Source of the DNA: Maratus speciosus
Lineage: Eukaryota; Arthropoda; Arachnida; Araneae; Salticidae
NCBI GenBank assembly: GCA_963932465.1
Contig: OZ010791.1
Span: 154,859,915 to 154,923,914 of the forward strand
Length of the DNA stretch: 64,000 bases
Reading direction: 5' to 3'
A model generated the notes under the pieces. The model worked only from the letters and a program-made list of their open reading frames with translations. It was not told where the DNA came from and did not search any database. Position 1 is the stretch's first letter. Each line of letters opens with the position of its first letter. A program made the position numbers and the translations under genes. This document shows, one piece after another, positions 10,490 through 22,565 of this stretch.

Positions 10490-11519
10490 TCTGGAATTTC
10501 TCAATTATATAAAGAAAAATTTAATCGGACATAAATGAAATTTCAAAATAAGAATAATTTTCAGCTTCTTTTACAAACTAGTCAATTTACATTTTTAAAA
10601 ATTAAATTTTCTGCAACAAACCAATAATCTCCTATGCTAAGTATATTTGATCGTTTTTAGCTCTTAAACAATATTCACAATAAAGTTTTATTTCTGCGAG
10701 TTTTTTTCCCTCCCAGTGGCTTAATTTCTTTGTATAAGCTCAATTTAAGACAATGATTTAAAGTCTGCATTTCTCACAGGAGGTAAGTGAAACTATTCCA
10801 ATTCTCTTTATATCTTTAAACAGCAGTAACATTATTTTTCTCCTCCGACGTTCAGAAGTTAGCATAATAATTTTTTTTATACCTCGTGGGAAGATTTAGT
10901 TGCTTAAGAATAAAGCTTAATTGCATATTTTCCTTACAATTGCTTCTGTAAAGTAAAAGCAAAACATGATGGCAAAAATGGGAATGATATTTTGCAGTAG
11001 AACGTGACAGTAAAGATAGTGTATTTTCTTCTTTGTGAATATAGCAAAACAATTGAAGAGCTAAGTTGAAGAACATGTTAAGTAACAAAAATTACATTTG
11101 AAAAAATTTAATGTGAAAGTTTTTGTTGTCAATTTTAATGATTTATTTTCTGTTTGATACCATGTGTTTAAAATATTAACAGGTGTTCTACTAAACTCTA
11201 TCAAAAAACTTATTCACATTTAATTTTTAAATATTAAAAAATATTAATATTATTTGCATTTTTAAATATTAAATATTAATGAATAATGTCTTAAATCTTC
11301 AAGGTGAAATAGAACTTTGGTATTTTAGCTTTACCATGTGATAGAATACCTGATAACACCTTCGTCCAAAAGATAAAATAATTTTTAAGAAAACGTAGCA
11401 CAACATGTTCTTCCAATCAGCTCTTCAGTTGAATGGTAATGAAGGAATAATAAAATTTTGTAATTTGAATGTTTTTCAGGCTAATTAGTTTACATGTTCC
11501 AGAGTGTGAGTTAATGATT
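10490..11519 (+). repeat. D repeat, copy 2 (continues after 12095)
   Basis: Carries the D markers (CAGCTTCTTTTACAAA, AATTTTCTGCAACAAA, CAGTGGCTTAATTTC, AACAGCAGTAACATTATT) and continues through TTTTCCTTACAATTGCTTCT and AATGGGAATGATATTTTGCA, which recur at 14027-14100. It ends at the TTAA-flanked insertion at 11524 and resumes at 12095 with the TCTAACGTTTTGTG block. It serves as empty-site reference for insertions in copy 3. Confidence 0.75.
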
Positions 11520-11523
11520 TTAA

Positions 11524-12094
11524 GGGCAGTTTGAAGTCAAATTCGGGAAAAAAGTATTTATTTTATTTTTTTAATATGTTGAATCTTTTATTTTCACCCT
11601 TTCGAATGATATATTACTTTTGTTTCTACGACAACAAGAAGTTAAAAAAAATTAAGTAATTCAGTTTGTTTACATCGTACATAAACATTACATACGTAAA
11701 CTTTAAACTCAATTTTCTCAAAATATTGCTTTTTTAATTTCGATGTGCCTTTTTATAGAAACTGCTGCATTTTGTAATCTTGCGAGAATATTTCACACAT
11801 ATCTCTGATCAATATGAAGAGAACTTTTGCTACAAACACTTGTAAAAAATTTTTATAAAAAATATTTTCCTTTCGAGAAATGCAAGTTTTTTTGTTATTT
11901 AAAATGGTTTTTTTATTCCGGACTTAAAAAAAAAATGACTAAAGAATATCTGTTTATAAAATTCACTTCAGTTTATTAGGAATTATTCATATTATATATA
12001 TATATATATATAATGTCAAGTGAATATATTTGGTAGTTTCTGAGAAAAGGTATGTTAATTTAACATGGTAGGTAATAGGGACTTCCAACTGCCC
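11524..12094. mobile_element. TTAA-flanked element with GGGCAGTT termini
   Basis: GGGCAGTTTGAAGTC at the left and GACTTCCAACTGCCC at the right form a 15-bp TIR with one mismatch, flanked by TTAA (11520-11523 and 12095-12098). The interior is A+T-rich with a TA microsatellite near 11994-12012 and no coding frame. Purine (GGG) termini with TTAA targets suggest Kolobok-type mobilisation. It is a different family from the GGCTGTTCT elements. Confidence 0.75.
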
Positions 12095-13190
12095 TTAAAT
12101 GAGTCTAACGTTTTGTGTTTTGTCGTATGAACACAATAAAAAAAAATGAAAAGAGTGTAATGGTGAACCTATTTTATGTAAATGAAAAGCAATATTCATG
12201 ATTACAGGCCTTAAAGAAGATACTTTCAATCCCTTCAACTATATCCACATTTTAATTATCAAAATTTGTTTTAAGCATATTGAATCGTATAGCTGAGTAT
12301 CTTCAATATAAAGATAGTTACATTTCTTATTAAAATTTTATGTATCAGAACTTATAAGGAGTATCCTTGCAATTAAAAAATGTAATACTATTTCATATTT
12401 CAAAAAAAAAAAAAATTTTTTTTTCAAGACTCTTTGGATCACAGATACATCTCTTAGGATTATAAATACATATTACATAATGGTTAATAATATTTAGAAT
12501 TGTGTGCAGTTTATGATTCTTTGTACTTTTTAGTTGTCCTTATAATTTTGGCCGGGGTGTAGAATCCGGTCTCTTATAGTGTATAATCTATAGTAAGAAG
12601 ATAAATTTTTTAAATCAATACCAAAATATGACTATAATTCGAATGTGAGAATATTTGAATGTGCCATTCAATAATAATTGTTCGGATTTTTCATACAGCA
12701 AAAAATGATAACGTATTGTTAGAAAGTATTATTTTGTCATTTATATGTCGTTCTTTGCCGTTTGAAAGCAGTTCCTTTGATCAACTAAATCATGTGAAAT
12801 CTCTAATGGGAACTTCGAAATTATGTAAAGAAAAATCTAATAAGACATAAATGAAAGTTCGAAATAAAAATAATTTTCAGCTTCTTTTACAAATAAATGG
12901 CTTTCTTTTAATCAAATTACATTTTTAAAAATTGAATTTTCAGCAACAAATCAAATATCTCCTATGCTAAGTATATCGTTTTTAATTCTTAAATAATATT
13001 CACACAATAAAATTTTATTTCTGCGGCTTTTTTTCCCTTCCCAGTGGCTTAATTTCTTTATATAAGCTCAATTTAAGAAAATGATTTAGTCTTCATTTCT
13101 CACAGGAGGTGAATGAAATTATTTCAACTCTCTTTACATCTTTAAACAGCAGTAACAACATTATTTTTCTTCTGCGAATTTCAGAAGTTA

Positions 13191-13984
13191 GGAGCTATGC
13201 ATATATAACGTTATCATTTTGTGGGAGAGGGTGCGGGGGGGGGGGGGGGGTCTTTTGATATCGTTATCGTTTTTTATTCAAACTTTTTTTTTTTTTTTTT
13301 TTTGTAAGCTGGTCTTTACATCAAAATAGCATATTATCTTTTTATAGTATGTTATCTATTTTTATGAAAATACAAATTTATTGTTAAAATCATTAAATGA
13401 TTATAAAATTATTTAATTCCAAAATATGGAATACCCCAACATTAGGCATTCCTAATCTTCTGTCATACACGTATGTATATATAATCCGCTGTTCTACAAA
13501 CCATATGCGAAGTATGTTTGAAATGTACTTGTATTTACTAGTAAATAAAAGAGAAAGAATGTTGTCACCTGTTCTGTTAATAAGAAGTTCTGTCTGTCCC
13601 AACCCGTGCGGGGTCAAGTGCAAAAAGGCATTATTAATGTTGAATGCAATATGTAACAAAAAGTTACTATTAAATACTTTTAAATAGTAACTACTTATTT
13701 TAAGTATTATTTGATATAAAGTTACTTCATTTATAAGCTGATATTTTATTGACTTCTCTTCATTTGAATCAATAAAGTATGCGAAAATTAAATGTAACCA
13801 TATTTGTATATCACTCCAAACAAAAGAAAAAAAAATTCCAAAAATATAAAGAATTTTTATACTTTGATAACGATATCATTACGAGGGGGGGGGGGGTGAG
13901 GGATGATAACGTATGGTATTGTAAGAGGGGAGGAGGGTCCAGAATTACCAAAAAGTTGATAACGTTATATATGCATACAGCCCC
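13191..13984 (+). mobile_element. MITE with TIR GGRGCTRTGCATATATAACG and 3-bp TSD, copy 1
   Basis: The left end GGAGCTATGCATATATAACG and right end CGTTATATATGCATACAGCC are inverted repeats, and TTA flanks both sides (13188-13190, 13985-13987). D copy 2 near 10855 shows the uninterrupted site AGAAGTTAGCATAATAA. Copies 2 (22566-23403, opposite orientation) and 3 (33833-34249) have the same ends. GATAACG and GATATCGTTATC motifs recur near both ends, beside long G runs. The 3-bp target and GG start resemble PIF/Harbinger, though the ATA flanks of the other copies do not fit its TWA preference. Confidence 0.85.
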
Positions 13985-14146
13985 TTAGCGTAATAATATT
14001 TTTATACTTCGTCGTCGGTAATTGCATATTTTCCTTACAATTGCTTCTGTAATGTAAAAGAAAAAACATGATTGCAAAAATGGGAATGATATTTTGCAGT
14101 AGAACGTGGCGGTAAAGAAATTAGTGTATTATCTTCTTTGTGAATA

Positions 14147-14378
14147 CAGTAAAATCTCGTTACAACGAATCACTGGGGAGCACTGATTAAATTCGCTATC
14201 GTGAAAAATTCATTAAAGTTAATATTTTTATAATGAAATATGGAATACTTTTTTTTTTTTTTGTAACAATCCAAATAGTATTCATTAAACTGAAAAAGTC
14301 GTTAAAGCGACATTCGTTGAAACGAAAAGCGAATTTAATCAGTGCTCCCCAGTAATTCGTTGTAACGATATTTTACTG
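14147..14378. mobile_element. pogo/mariner-like MITE, 232 bp
   Basis: CAGTAAAATCTCGTTACAAC and its inverted counterpart ending GATATTTTACTG extend to arms of about 50 bp, including CTGGGGAGCACTGATT and AATCAGTGCTCCCCAG. Flanking dinucleotides are TA and TG, consistent with a TA target with one change. D copy 2 (GTGAATATAGCAAAACAATT near 11035) is the empty site. No coding capacity. Confidence 0.85.
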
Positions 14379-14473
14379 TGTAACAAAGCAATTGAATGGT
14401 AATGAAGGGAAAATAAAATTTTATATTGTGGAAGTTTTTCATGCTAAGTAGAAAGGCAACCAGAGTGAGTTAA

Positions 14474-15141
14474 GGCTCTTGTCCCTGCCGGCGAAGGCAT
14501 TCGCGAGCTGATGCTAATCTTATGGGGAGGGATTTTTCTAATATCTCGTTTGCATTTCGACATTTTTAAATATTTTTTTTTTCATTGGATAGCCGAGATC
14601 CGTCACTACATCCTTTTTTACATTTTGGTTGCAGATTTTTTAGAATGACACTTTCATTTTCAGAACCGGTTTTGAAAGTGAAAGTAACTTTATAAAAATA
14701 TCTGCGACCAAAATCGAAAAAGTAAAAGAGGTTCAATGTAGAGACAGACCTCGGCTATCCAATGCAAAAAAAGTTATTTAAAAATTTCGAAAGGCAAACG
14801 AGATATTAGAAAAATCCCTCCCCTTAGGATTAGCATTAAGGCTGTTCTGAACTGCTCTGCTCAACAAGCGCAAAACGTTTTGACATATTTACAAATTCAT
14901 TTTTTAACGGAAAGATATAAAATTGGAAAGCCTAGCCATGGAAGAAGCGGAAAGCCTAGCTTTGGAATTGAACTCTTTTTTCCATTTTTTGATAAATCAA
15001 TTATCTATTGAGTTATAAGCGAATTCGATCACGTGACAAACCCATTTCTCGCCCGCTGTTGAGTGCTCTTTCTCCCTGCGCGCGGAAATTCGGTTCAAAA
15101 CGCCCACTTTGACTCTATTTTCTGAAAGATCTATTGCATTT

Positions 15142-15178
<37 letters not shown>

Positions 15179-15344
15179 AAAAAACAGCTCAATTACACAG
15201 TTTCTGAACAACAACGCCGGCTAGTTTCATGTATTTTCGAACAAAAATTAATTAAAACTTATGTCAGAAAGTTGCCCGTTTGGATTTGAGAACATTCTTA
15301 ACTCGTGAGTGTCTTCGCTGGCAGGGACATGAGCATGAGGAGCC
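14474..15344. mobile_element. Fold-back element, GGCTCCTGTCCCTG family, copy 1, with nested MITE
   Basis: Two long inverted arms (for example TCTCGTTTGCATTTCGACAT left; GGCAAACGAGATATTAGAAA right) make nearly the whole element a hairpin centred near GAACCGGTTTTGAAAGTG. TTAA flanks it at 14470-14473 and 15345-15348. Its right arm is split by a MITE at 14840-15297. The copy at 59520-59936 lacks that MITE and gives the empty site (TTAG there for TTAA here). A third partial copy starts at 63638, and a decayed one lies at 30573-30890. Confidence 0.85.
14840..15297 (+). mobile_element. TTAA-flanked MITE, GGCTGTTCT family, copy 2 (nested)
   Basis: Begins GGCTGTTCTGAACTGC and ends GAGAACATTC with TTAA on both sides (14836-14839, 15298-15301). 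It sits in the right arm of the fold-back element, so it is younger than that copy. A 30-base A run interrupts its centre. Confidence 0.88.
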
Positions 15345-15348
15345 TTAA

Positions 15349-15770
15349 GGCTGTTCTCAACTGCTCTGCTCAACAAACGCGAAACCTTTTGACACATTTA
15401 TAAATTCAATTTTGAACGGAAAGATATACAATTGGAAGGCCTGAACGGAAACGATTTGGAATTGAACCGTGTATTCCATTTTTTTTTTTATCAATAAATT
15501 ACTTATTGGGTTATAAGCAATTTTGATCACGTGACAAACACGTTTTTCACCCTTTCTTGAGAGGTTCTTCTTCTTTCGCGCGGAAATTCGGTTTAAAACG
15601 CCCACTTTGACACTATTTTCTGAAAGATCTATTGCGTTTGCAAAAAAAAGAAAAAGGAAAAAAACAGTTAGATTACAGAGTTTCTGAACAACAACATCTG
15701 CTAGTTTCATGCATTTCCGAACAAAAATAAATTAAAACTTATGTCATGAAGTTGTGATTTGAGAGCAGCC
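15349..15770 (+). mobile_element. TTAA-flanked MITE, GGCTGTTCT family, copy 3
   Basis: Begins GGCTGTTCTCAACTGC, ends TTGAGAGCAGCC, flanked by TTAA (15345-15348, 15771-15774). The left TTAA is also the right flank of the fold-back element, so the two elements abut through a single shared target copy. The minus-strand frame at 15357-15710 is a chance translation. Confidence 0.88.
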
Positions 15771-16089
15771 TTAAATTATTTTAAGAGATTCTAACATTTT
15801 GCGTTTTGTCTTATTTATCTTGCAAAAGAAGGATTTTTAAATCAGAAATGTTACTCGAAGATTACATTTTTAAGATAATATAATGCTAATGCAAGTTTAA
15901 ATAAAACAGCAATTTACAGTATTTGTAATATCTTTTGAAAGTCGAATTTATAGGTGGGAGGAGATGATATTCGGTTACAATTTATGCCAGAGAGAAAGAA
16001 AACGCATAACTTCATTTAAAATACTCTCTACAACAGTATACTGTTACGAATCATTGCTCAAGAAGTAAGCTTATGAATAAGTCTTTATA

Positions 16090-16872
16090 ATAATATGTGT
16101 ATGTTTTTAACTTTCGAACAGTAGTGCCGAAATATGACTCTATGTTTCGAATCTGAGAACGTTTAAATGTTATTTCCAATTTCATTCGAATTTATTCAAT
16201 ACAAAATAAGATAGCATGAGATAAAAAATATATTATCATTGTATGTCATTCATATTCCGTTTTAAGGCAATCTTTTGAAAGCCGTAAGAAAATAGAATTA
16301 CATATCTGAAACTCTTTCTGAGATTTATTGAATTATGACAAGAACAATTTAATCCGATGTAAATGGAATTTCAAAATAAACATAATTTTCAGTTTCCATT
16401 CTTTTATTGCAATTACATTTTTTTTTTTTTTTTCAAATTGAATTTTCAGCAACAATTCATATTTTTCATCTCTCTTAAACAGAGCAATATTTGCCCAAAA
16501 AGTTCTTATTTCTGTGCATTTTTTTCATTTATCTCCCGCTGTCTTAATTCCTTTATACTAGCCCAATTTAAGAGAAGGATTTAAGGTCTTCATTTTTCGA
16601 GGGAGGTAATTGAAACTATTTGAATTCCTTTTACATCCTTAAACAGCAGTAACATCATTTTTCTTAGCCAGCATTCGAAAGTTAGTGTGCATGTATATAT
16701 TTTTTAATTTCTTCGAGGAAAGATCCAATTGTTTAAGAAGGAAGTTTTAAGTGTTTATTTTCTTTACAATTGCTTCTGTAAAATAAAAATATGACTGAAG
16801 AGAGAAAAAATAAAGATATATTAAGATTTTGGAATTGAAAATGGCAACACAGAAATTGCTGCCATTTTATTT
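16090..16872 (+). repeat. D repeat, copy 4 (resumes near 22113)
   Basis: Markers GGCAATCTTTTGAAAGCCG (near 16266), GAATTTTCAGCAACAATTC (16440) and AACAGCAGTAACATCATT (near 16640) run to GCTGCCATTTTATTTT, where Helitron-like family B begins. D wording resumes near 22113 with GTTTCTGGGAATTCAGTAAA, which in copy 5 (near 38330) directly follows the equivalent position. About 5.2 kb of nested insertions therefore separate the halves. Confidence 0.7.
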
Positions 16873-17996
16873 TTGCCGAAACGTCAGTGAAGGCTTACTG
16901 TGGAGACACGAAAAGTTTTGGTTTCTGTTAGTCTGTCTGTCTGTTAGTCTGTCTGTCTGTTCCGCGATAACTGCCGCAAAAAGCATCGGATCGGCCTCAA
17001 ATTCACTGGGCATGTTGATGAGGTACCAGGACTTAGCTGTATAGTTTTCGGTTAAATTTGGTTCATTCGTTCGGGAAATATGGAACATTTTATTTTGCTC
17101 TATAATGCTTTTCAATGGCAAGCCAGACGATTTTCAGATTTTCATTTGTTGAAAGAAATGGCTCATATGAAAAATGGATTTAAATGGTAAATTTTTGATG
17201 CTGAAATTTTTAAATAACATTATTAAATTATTCCAATAAATTATGTCAATATATTTGCGAGATTTTTTTAATTAGGTTTATAATATTGGGGGGAATTTTA
17301 TGCATGTTTTCCAATAATATAAAGGATTTTGTTTTATCAAATTGACATAATGCATATTTCATTTTTTTCCTTTTCTTTCTCTGTTGCCTAGCAACGTATT
17401 TGGTCCTTATACTATTAGTATAATCGCGTGTATAATGCTTGAGTAAAGCCAACGTCAAAACAGATGAATTAATGCATTTGTATCTTTGCATATAGAAGGA
17501 TTTTAGCCCAGAAATAAAAATAGACAATATTTCATTTATTTTATTGAAATATTTTGCTTAAAAATACAAAAGTTCATTATTTTCATAGAGAATAACGTAA
17601 CATTTTCCCATAACATTTACCAATATTTCTTTAATTGTTGCCAAGAAAATCAAAACCCGGAATAATATTTTCTTTTAAACAATTTTCAATTGAAATGTTT
17701 TGTCGTGAAACAGGAAAATGAAAAATAAAATTAAGAATAGAAAAATTAATATGGCGGTATATTAAAAATAAAAAGAAAACTCTCGAGTATTTCTTTATAT
17801 AACAAGATGAAAAGTTTTGAGTAAGTACGCATAGCAGGTGAATTAGACGTCATATATCGAAAACAAAGATGCTGGAATAAAAAGATCTTGGGTAAAATAA
17901 AATTAACTATTATTCACGGAGGAAATCGGTAGATGGAGATGCAGTATGCCGTAAAAACAGTTTGCAATACGATGTGCGTTATCGCTCAGATTTAAA

Positions 17997-18031
<35 letters not shown>

Positions 18032-18559
18032 CTTTAAGGACGTCGTTGTGTTGTGCCGAATGTAGCGATTTTAGGGTTACATTTTTGGCGTCACTTCAAG
18101 ATTTATTGTCTGTGTACGGTTAACATGAATATTTTATTTTAAATTTAAATTTTATTAATTTATAAAAAAAACTTATGCTTATCCTTATAAATCACAGCGT
18201 AAAAAAAATCTAAGATATACTATAACCATCCGCACAATCAATAAAAAATTACGAATGTAAATTTAAATAGACTACGGGGGGTTCAGGGGGGCAGAGCCCC
18301 CCTGAAGAAATGCAATTTTTGATTTAAAAAGTTACCAGAATAAGTAGCTCATCAGAATTTCAGATCATCAATGTACAACCACTTGTTTAACACTTTTAAT
18401 TTCTGAAACTTTACGAAGTATCTTGTATGCTCATAAATATTTATGTAATTTGAAAACTTTAAAAAGCGATTTGTAGGAAGTTGAATATTACGCAATGAGT
18501 GTTAAAAAACAATGACTTGCAAAGATGACGCTGAGGCTCCTGATCTGCAGATTTACTAG
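16873..18559 (+). mobile_element. Helitron-like family B, copy 1
   Basis: Starts TTGCCGAAACGTCAGTGAAG followed by a (TCTG)n run and CCGCGATAACTGCCG, and ends with palindrome ATCTGCAGAT, then TTACTAG and T. Near 18277-18305 is a G+C-rich hairpin (GGGGGGCAGAGCCCCCC). The copy at 18584 shares both ends. Absence of target duplication, a hairpin near the 3' end and CTAG|T fit a non-autonomous Helitron. The frame at 16829-17044 is a translation of the TCTG region. Confidence 0.6.
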
Positions 18560-18583
18560 TTTCATTTTTACGCGCGTTCGTAA

Positions 18584-18637
18584 TTGCCGAAACGTCAGTG
18601 AAGGCTTACTGTGGAGACACGAAATGTTTTGGTTTCC

Positions 18638-18679
<42 letters not shown>

Positions 18680-19350
18680 TCCGCGATAACTGCCGTAAAA
18701 AGCATCCGATTAGCTTAAAATTAAGTATGCATGTTGGTAAAATCACCGGATTTAGCTGTATAGTTTTTGGTTAAATTTGGTTCATGCGTTCGGAATATAT
18801 AGAACATTTTATTTTGCGACTTAATGCTTTCCTATAGCAATTCAGACGATTTTTCCATTTTTATTTTTTGAAAGGAAATGGCTCATATGATTGAAGGATT
18901 TAAATAGTAAATTATGGATGATGTAATTTCTAATTAGAACCATACATTATTCATATTAGTTTGAAATTTTGTGTATACATTTGTCAGATTTTTTAAATTC
19001 GGTGTTTAACTTATGGAGGTATTTTATATATGTGTTCCAATAATATATCTTTTTATAAATTTACTTTTTTTCAAAGCACATATTTCATTGTTTTATTTTC
19101 TTTTAACTGTTGCCTAGCGACGGAACTACACCTAAAAATATCGTAAATGTGAAAGTATTTGTAATTGTTTGAAGTCAATCAAAGTCAAAAGGGACGAATT
19201 AATGCCTTTGTGACTTTACATATAGATGAAATTTACCCCAGAAATAAAGAAAGACTATGTTCTGCTTATTTTGTTCAAATATTTTTTCTTTTAAATTAAG
19301 AAGTTCATTATTTTCATAAGGAATAAACTGACATTTTGCTATAAATTTAA

Positions 19351-19386
<36 letters not shown>

Positions 19387-21649
19387 GTTGCCAAGAAAAT
19401 CCTATCCCAGAATAATAATTTATCCTAAACAGTTAATTTTGATTTGAAAGATTTTCATGTGCAAGAGGAAAATGAAATAAAAAATAGACATGAATACGTC
19501 TTCATATTGGAAATAAAACTAAAATACGAAAAGAAGGTGAATTTGATCTCATATATCAAAAATAAAACTAATATGCTTTGAGGTTGAAATAAAAAGGGCT
19601 TGTGTTATGATATTAATTCTTATTATTAAAAGAAATGTTACTAATATCTCATGGTTTATCGTCTGCACACAGCTAACAGAAATGTTAATTTTTAATCGAA
19701 AATTTCAATGAGAAAAAAAAAAAAAAAACTTTTGAAAATCAAATATATAGTAAATGTCAAAATTTTACACCGCAAAATTATCGCTGTCGAAAATGACGTC
19801 ATTGTATTGGGAAATAAATATTCTCATTTTTAAAAACCAAGCATTAACTAGATTACCTAAAAAAATATTTTATGACGAGTGTTACTTCTTAATGCCGTCT
19901 CATTTCAGAAAATATGAATGAAAATTATTTTATTTTTAAAAGGAAATTATATTTTCATTCATAAAACCTAAACTTTTAATATAATTGCGTCAATGTGAAT
20001 CATTTTCTGTCCACCAGTATTGAAAATTAAGGCTCGGAAGTATAAAAAGAAATTTAAGATTTGCGATAACCATTAGCGCAATAAATAAAAAGTTACATAT
20101 GTAAATTAATGAAACCACGGGGAGTTCAGGAGGCGGAGCCCCCCCCCCCCCTGAAGAAATCTGTTTTATTATTTAAAAAAATATCAGAATTAGTAGCTCA
20201 TGAAAATTATTTCAAAATATCATTCCATAACAACGTTTTTAATTTAATGCTTCTGATGTCTGAAAACTTCGTATTTTTACTTTCTTCTATCTTTACAAGA
20301 AGAAAGTATTGGATTCATGAAAATTTTCGAATTCCGGTTTTCGACGGATTTACACGTTTTAGGAGTCAGAGATTCCAAAAAACATGTTTTTACAAAATGT
20401 CTGTCTGTGACTCTGTGAGTCTGTCTGTCTGTCTGTGTGTATGTGACACAAATTTTGTGGGCGCTCTATCTCAAGAACTAATGCACGGAATTTAATAAAA
20501 ATTTATATTCTGTTAGTCCCTAATAAAAATTGATGCTGATTAGTTTTTGGTGTAAATCGCTCAACAGGTGGCGCTGCTATTCTGCATTTTTCACGATTTT
20601 CGCAATAGCTCTATCTCAAGAACTAATGCACGGATTTTGATCAAACTTCAGATTTAGTTAGTCCTTGATATGAGTTGATGCTGATTATGTGTTGGTGTAA
20701 ATCGCCCAACAGGTGGCGCTGTTATGATGAATTTTGCAGGATTTACAGGATTTCCCCAATAGCTCTGTCTTAAGAATTAACGCACGGATTTTCATCAAAC
20801 TTCAGATTCAGTTAGTCCTTGATATGACTTGCTACTGATTATGTGTTGGTGTAAATCGCCCAACAGGTGGCGCTTCTGTGCTGCCTTTTTCACGATTGCC
20901 TCAATAGCTCTATCTATAGAACTAATGGACGAATTTTCATCTAACTTCAGGTTTAGTTGTATGTTGACACAAGTTGTTGTAAATTAGGTTTTGGTGTTAA
21001 TCACCCAATAGGTGGCGCTGCTATGTAGGAATTTTCACGATTTTCGCTGTAGCTCTATCTCAAAAACTAATGCACGGATTTTCTCCAAACTTCAGATTCA
21101 GTCAGACGTTGACATAAATTGTTGCTGATTAGAATTTGGTATAAATCACCCAATAGGTGGCGCTGCTAGGCAGCATTTTGCTGGATTTACACGATTTCAG
21201 CGATAGTCATATCTCAAAAACTAATGCACGGATTTTCTCCAAACTTCACATTCAGTCAGACGTTGATATAAATTGTTGATGATTAGGATTTGGTATAAAT
21301 TACCCAATAGGTGGCGCTGCTAGGCAGCATTTTGCTGGATTTACACGATTTCAGCGATAGTCATATCTCAAGAACTAATGCACGGAATTTCATATCTTCA
21401 GAATCCTCATGAGATGCATAGATTGCCCTTTAATTCTGGCAGTGTGATAGTGAATTTTGATATATTAACATGTATGAGATAGAAGAAAGTTTTGGGATTG
21501 GTACATCCGACTAGTTTATTCTTATAAATAATTACATAATTTGAAAACTTTAAATTGCGGTTTGCATGAAATTGAATATTACCAAAGTGTGTCTAAAAAC
21601 AGTGACTTGCAGAGCTGACGTTGAGGTTCCTGATCTGCAGATTTACTAG
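18584..21649 (+). mobile_element. Helitron-like family B, copy 2, with nested family A
   Basis: Starts with the same TTGCCGAAACGTCAGTGAAG as copy 1, only 24 bp after that copy's CTAG end, and ends ATCTGCAGATTTACTAG at 21649. The body follows copy 1 (including a GGAGGCGGAGCCCCCCCC hairpin near 20130) up to about 20278, is interrupted by family A, and resumes at 21515. The head-to-tail arrangement of copies is often reported for rolling-circle elements. Confidence 0.6.
20279..21514 (+). mobile_element. Helitron-like family A with internal ~150-bp tandem units
   Basis: Begins with hairpin ACTTTCTTCT / AGAAGAAAGT (20279-20307), then TTCCGGTTTTCGACGGATTT, then TCTGTC runs. It ends TTGGGATTGGTACATCCGAC then TAG and T. 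Seven units start near AACTAATGCACGGA at about 20477, 20621, 20777, 20921, 21066, 21219 and 21373, each with AGGTGGCGCTGCTA. Family B copy 1 near 18430-18455 supplies the uninterrupted sequence. The 128-residue frame at 20109-20495 crosses the junction with family B and is not a gene. Confidence 0.65.
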
Positions 21650-22112
21650 TTATATAAATACGTAGCACCTACAATCGTCGTCTGGTCCGTCCGTCTGTCT
21701 GTCTGTCCGTCTGGACGCATATAACAGCGCAAAAACTACCCAACCGAATGGTTTGAAATTTAATATATAGCAGAATTTTGTCGAGTCATTTCAAATTTTA
21801 TGAAAATCGAATCAAAACTTAAAATATATTAATGAAAGTTTTCCTCATTTTATTAAATCCTACCATACGCAATTATTTCAGGTAATGATTCTGGGTTCCC
21901 ATGGTGATTACTTCCTATTGAAGATGGAATCATATTCTTTCTGTATTTCTGAATTTGATATATGGAATCGTAATAAATTTTGTATTCATGCGTTTTTGCA
22001 TAAGACTGCAACAGCTATTGCACCAAGATCTGAATATTTATTAAAAAAAAAAAAAAAAACTAGTTATCGTACGATCGCACCTCATTTGCCACTTTGACGA
22101 ACAATTTCCGAC
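21650..22112 (+). repeat. Repeat family F, copy 1
   Basis: Wording TATAAATACGTAGCACCTA, a TCTGTCTGTCCGTCTGG run, then CGCATATAACAGCGCAAAAA and AATGGTTTGAAATTTAATAT. The same text recurs at 31147-32103. The frame at 21885-22097 ends in a poly-A-coded lysine run and has no recognisable domain. Confidence 0.6.
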
Positions 22113-22565
22113 TTGTTTTGTTTCTGGGAATTCAGTAAACCAATTTACTGGAAATAAAACGAGAAGAAACTGGTGACAATTAATGGTGAAAATGTTTTGC
22201 TCCTGCTTTAAAAGTAGGACATATTTTTTGAGCCTGATGAAGGCAGACTAAGTTCTTTTGAAAGACCTTGCGCAGTTCTAAATCTTATGGAGTTTTAAGA
22301 TGTTCTTTTTGTCCTTAAGAAACTCCGGTGGTTTATGAGAATTTTTCATATTAAGTAAGATGAATTAATATATAATACTTTATATGATTTCTGATATTTC
22401 TTTTATTATACATTGAGTATTTGTTTAATGTGAATCTAAAATTTTGTCTGAAAACGGCTGTTGAAAAGTCTTTTTCTGATCGGAATATGACTATCTAAAA
22501 TTTTTTAGATAAAGACTTATAGGAAAGAAACCCCATAACTTTTGTATTTAAAGAATTGACCGATA

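Larger units (their letters stand above)
12640..14473 (+). repeat. D repeat, copy 3, interrupted
   Basis: D markers run from about 12640 to 13190 (GAATTTTCAGCAACAAATC near 12935, AACAGCAGTAACAACATT near 13144), break at the 3-bp-TSD element (13191-13984), resume at 13985, break again at 14147-14378, and reach the TTAA-flanked fold-back at 14474. After 15771 D wording returns briefly (TTCTAACATTTTGCG). Order and orientation match copy 2. Confidence 0.75.

Noticed and set aside
13225..13250. G runs here and at 22660, 22950, 33875 and 51493 as telomeric or G-quadruplex arrays
   Set aside because: They are plain homopolymer runs, mostly inside one MITE family, without a repeated telomere-like unit.
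20109..20495. 128-residue frame
   Set aside because: It runs from family B into nested family A across an insertion junction and through a TCTG microsatellite.
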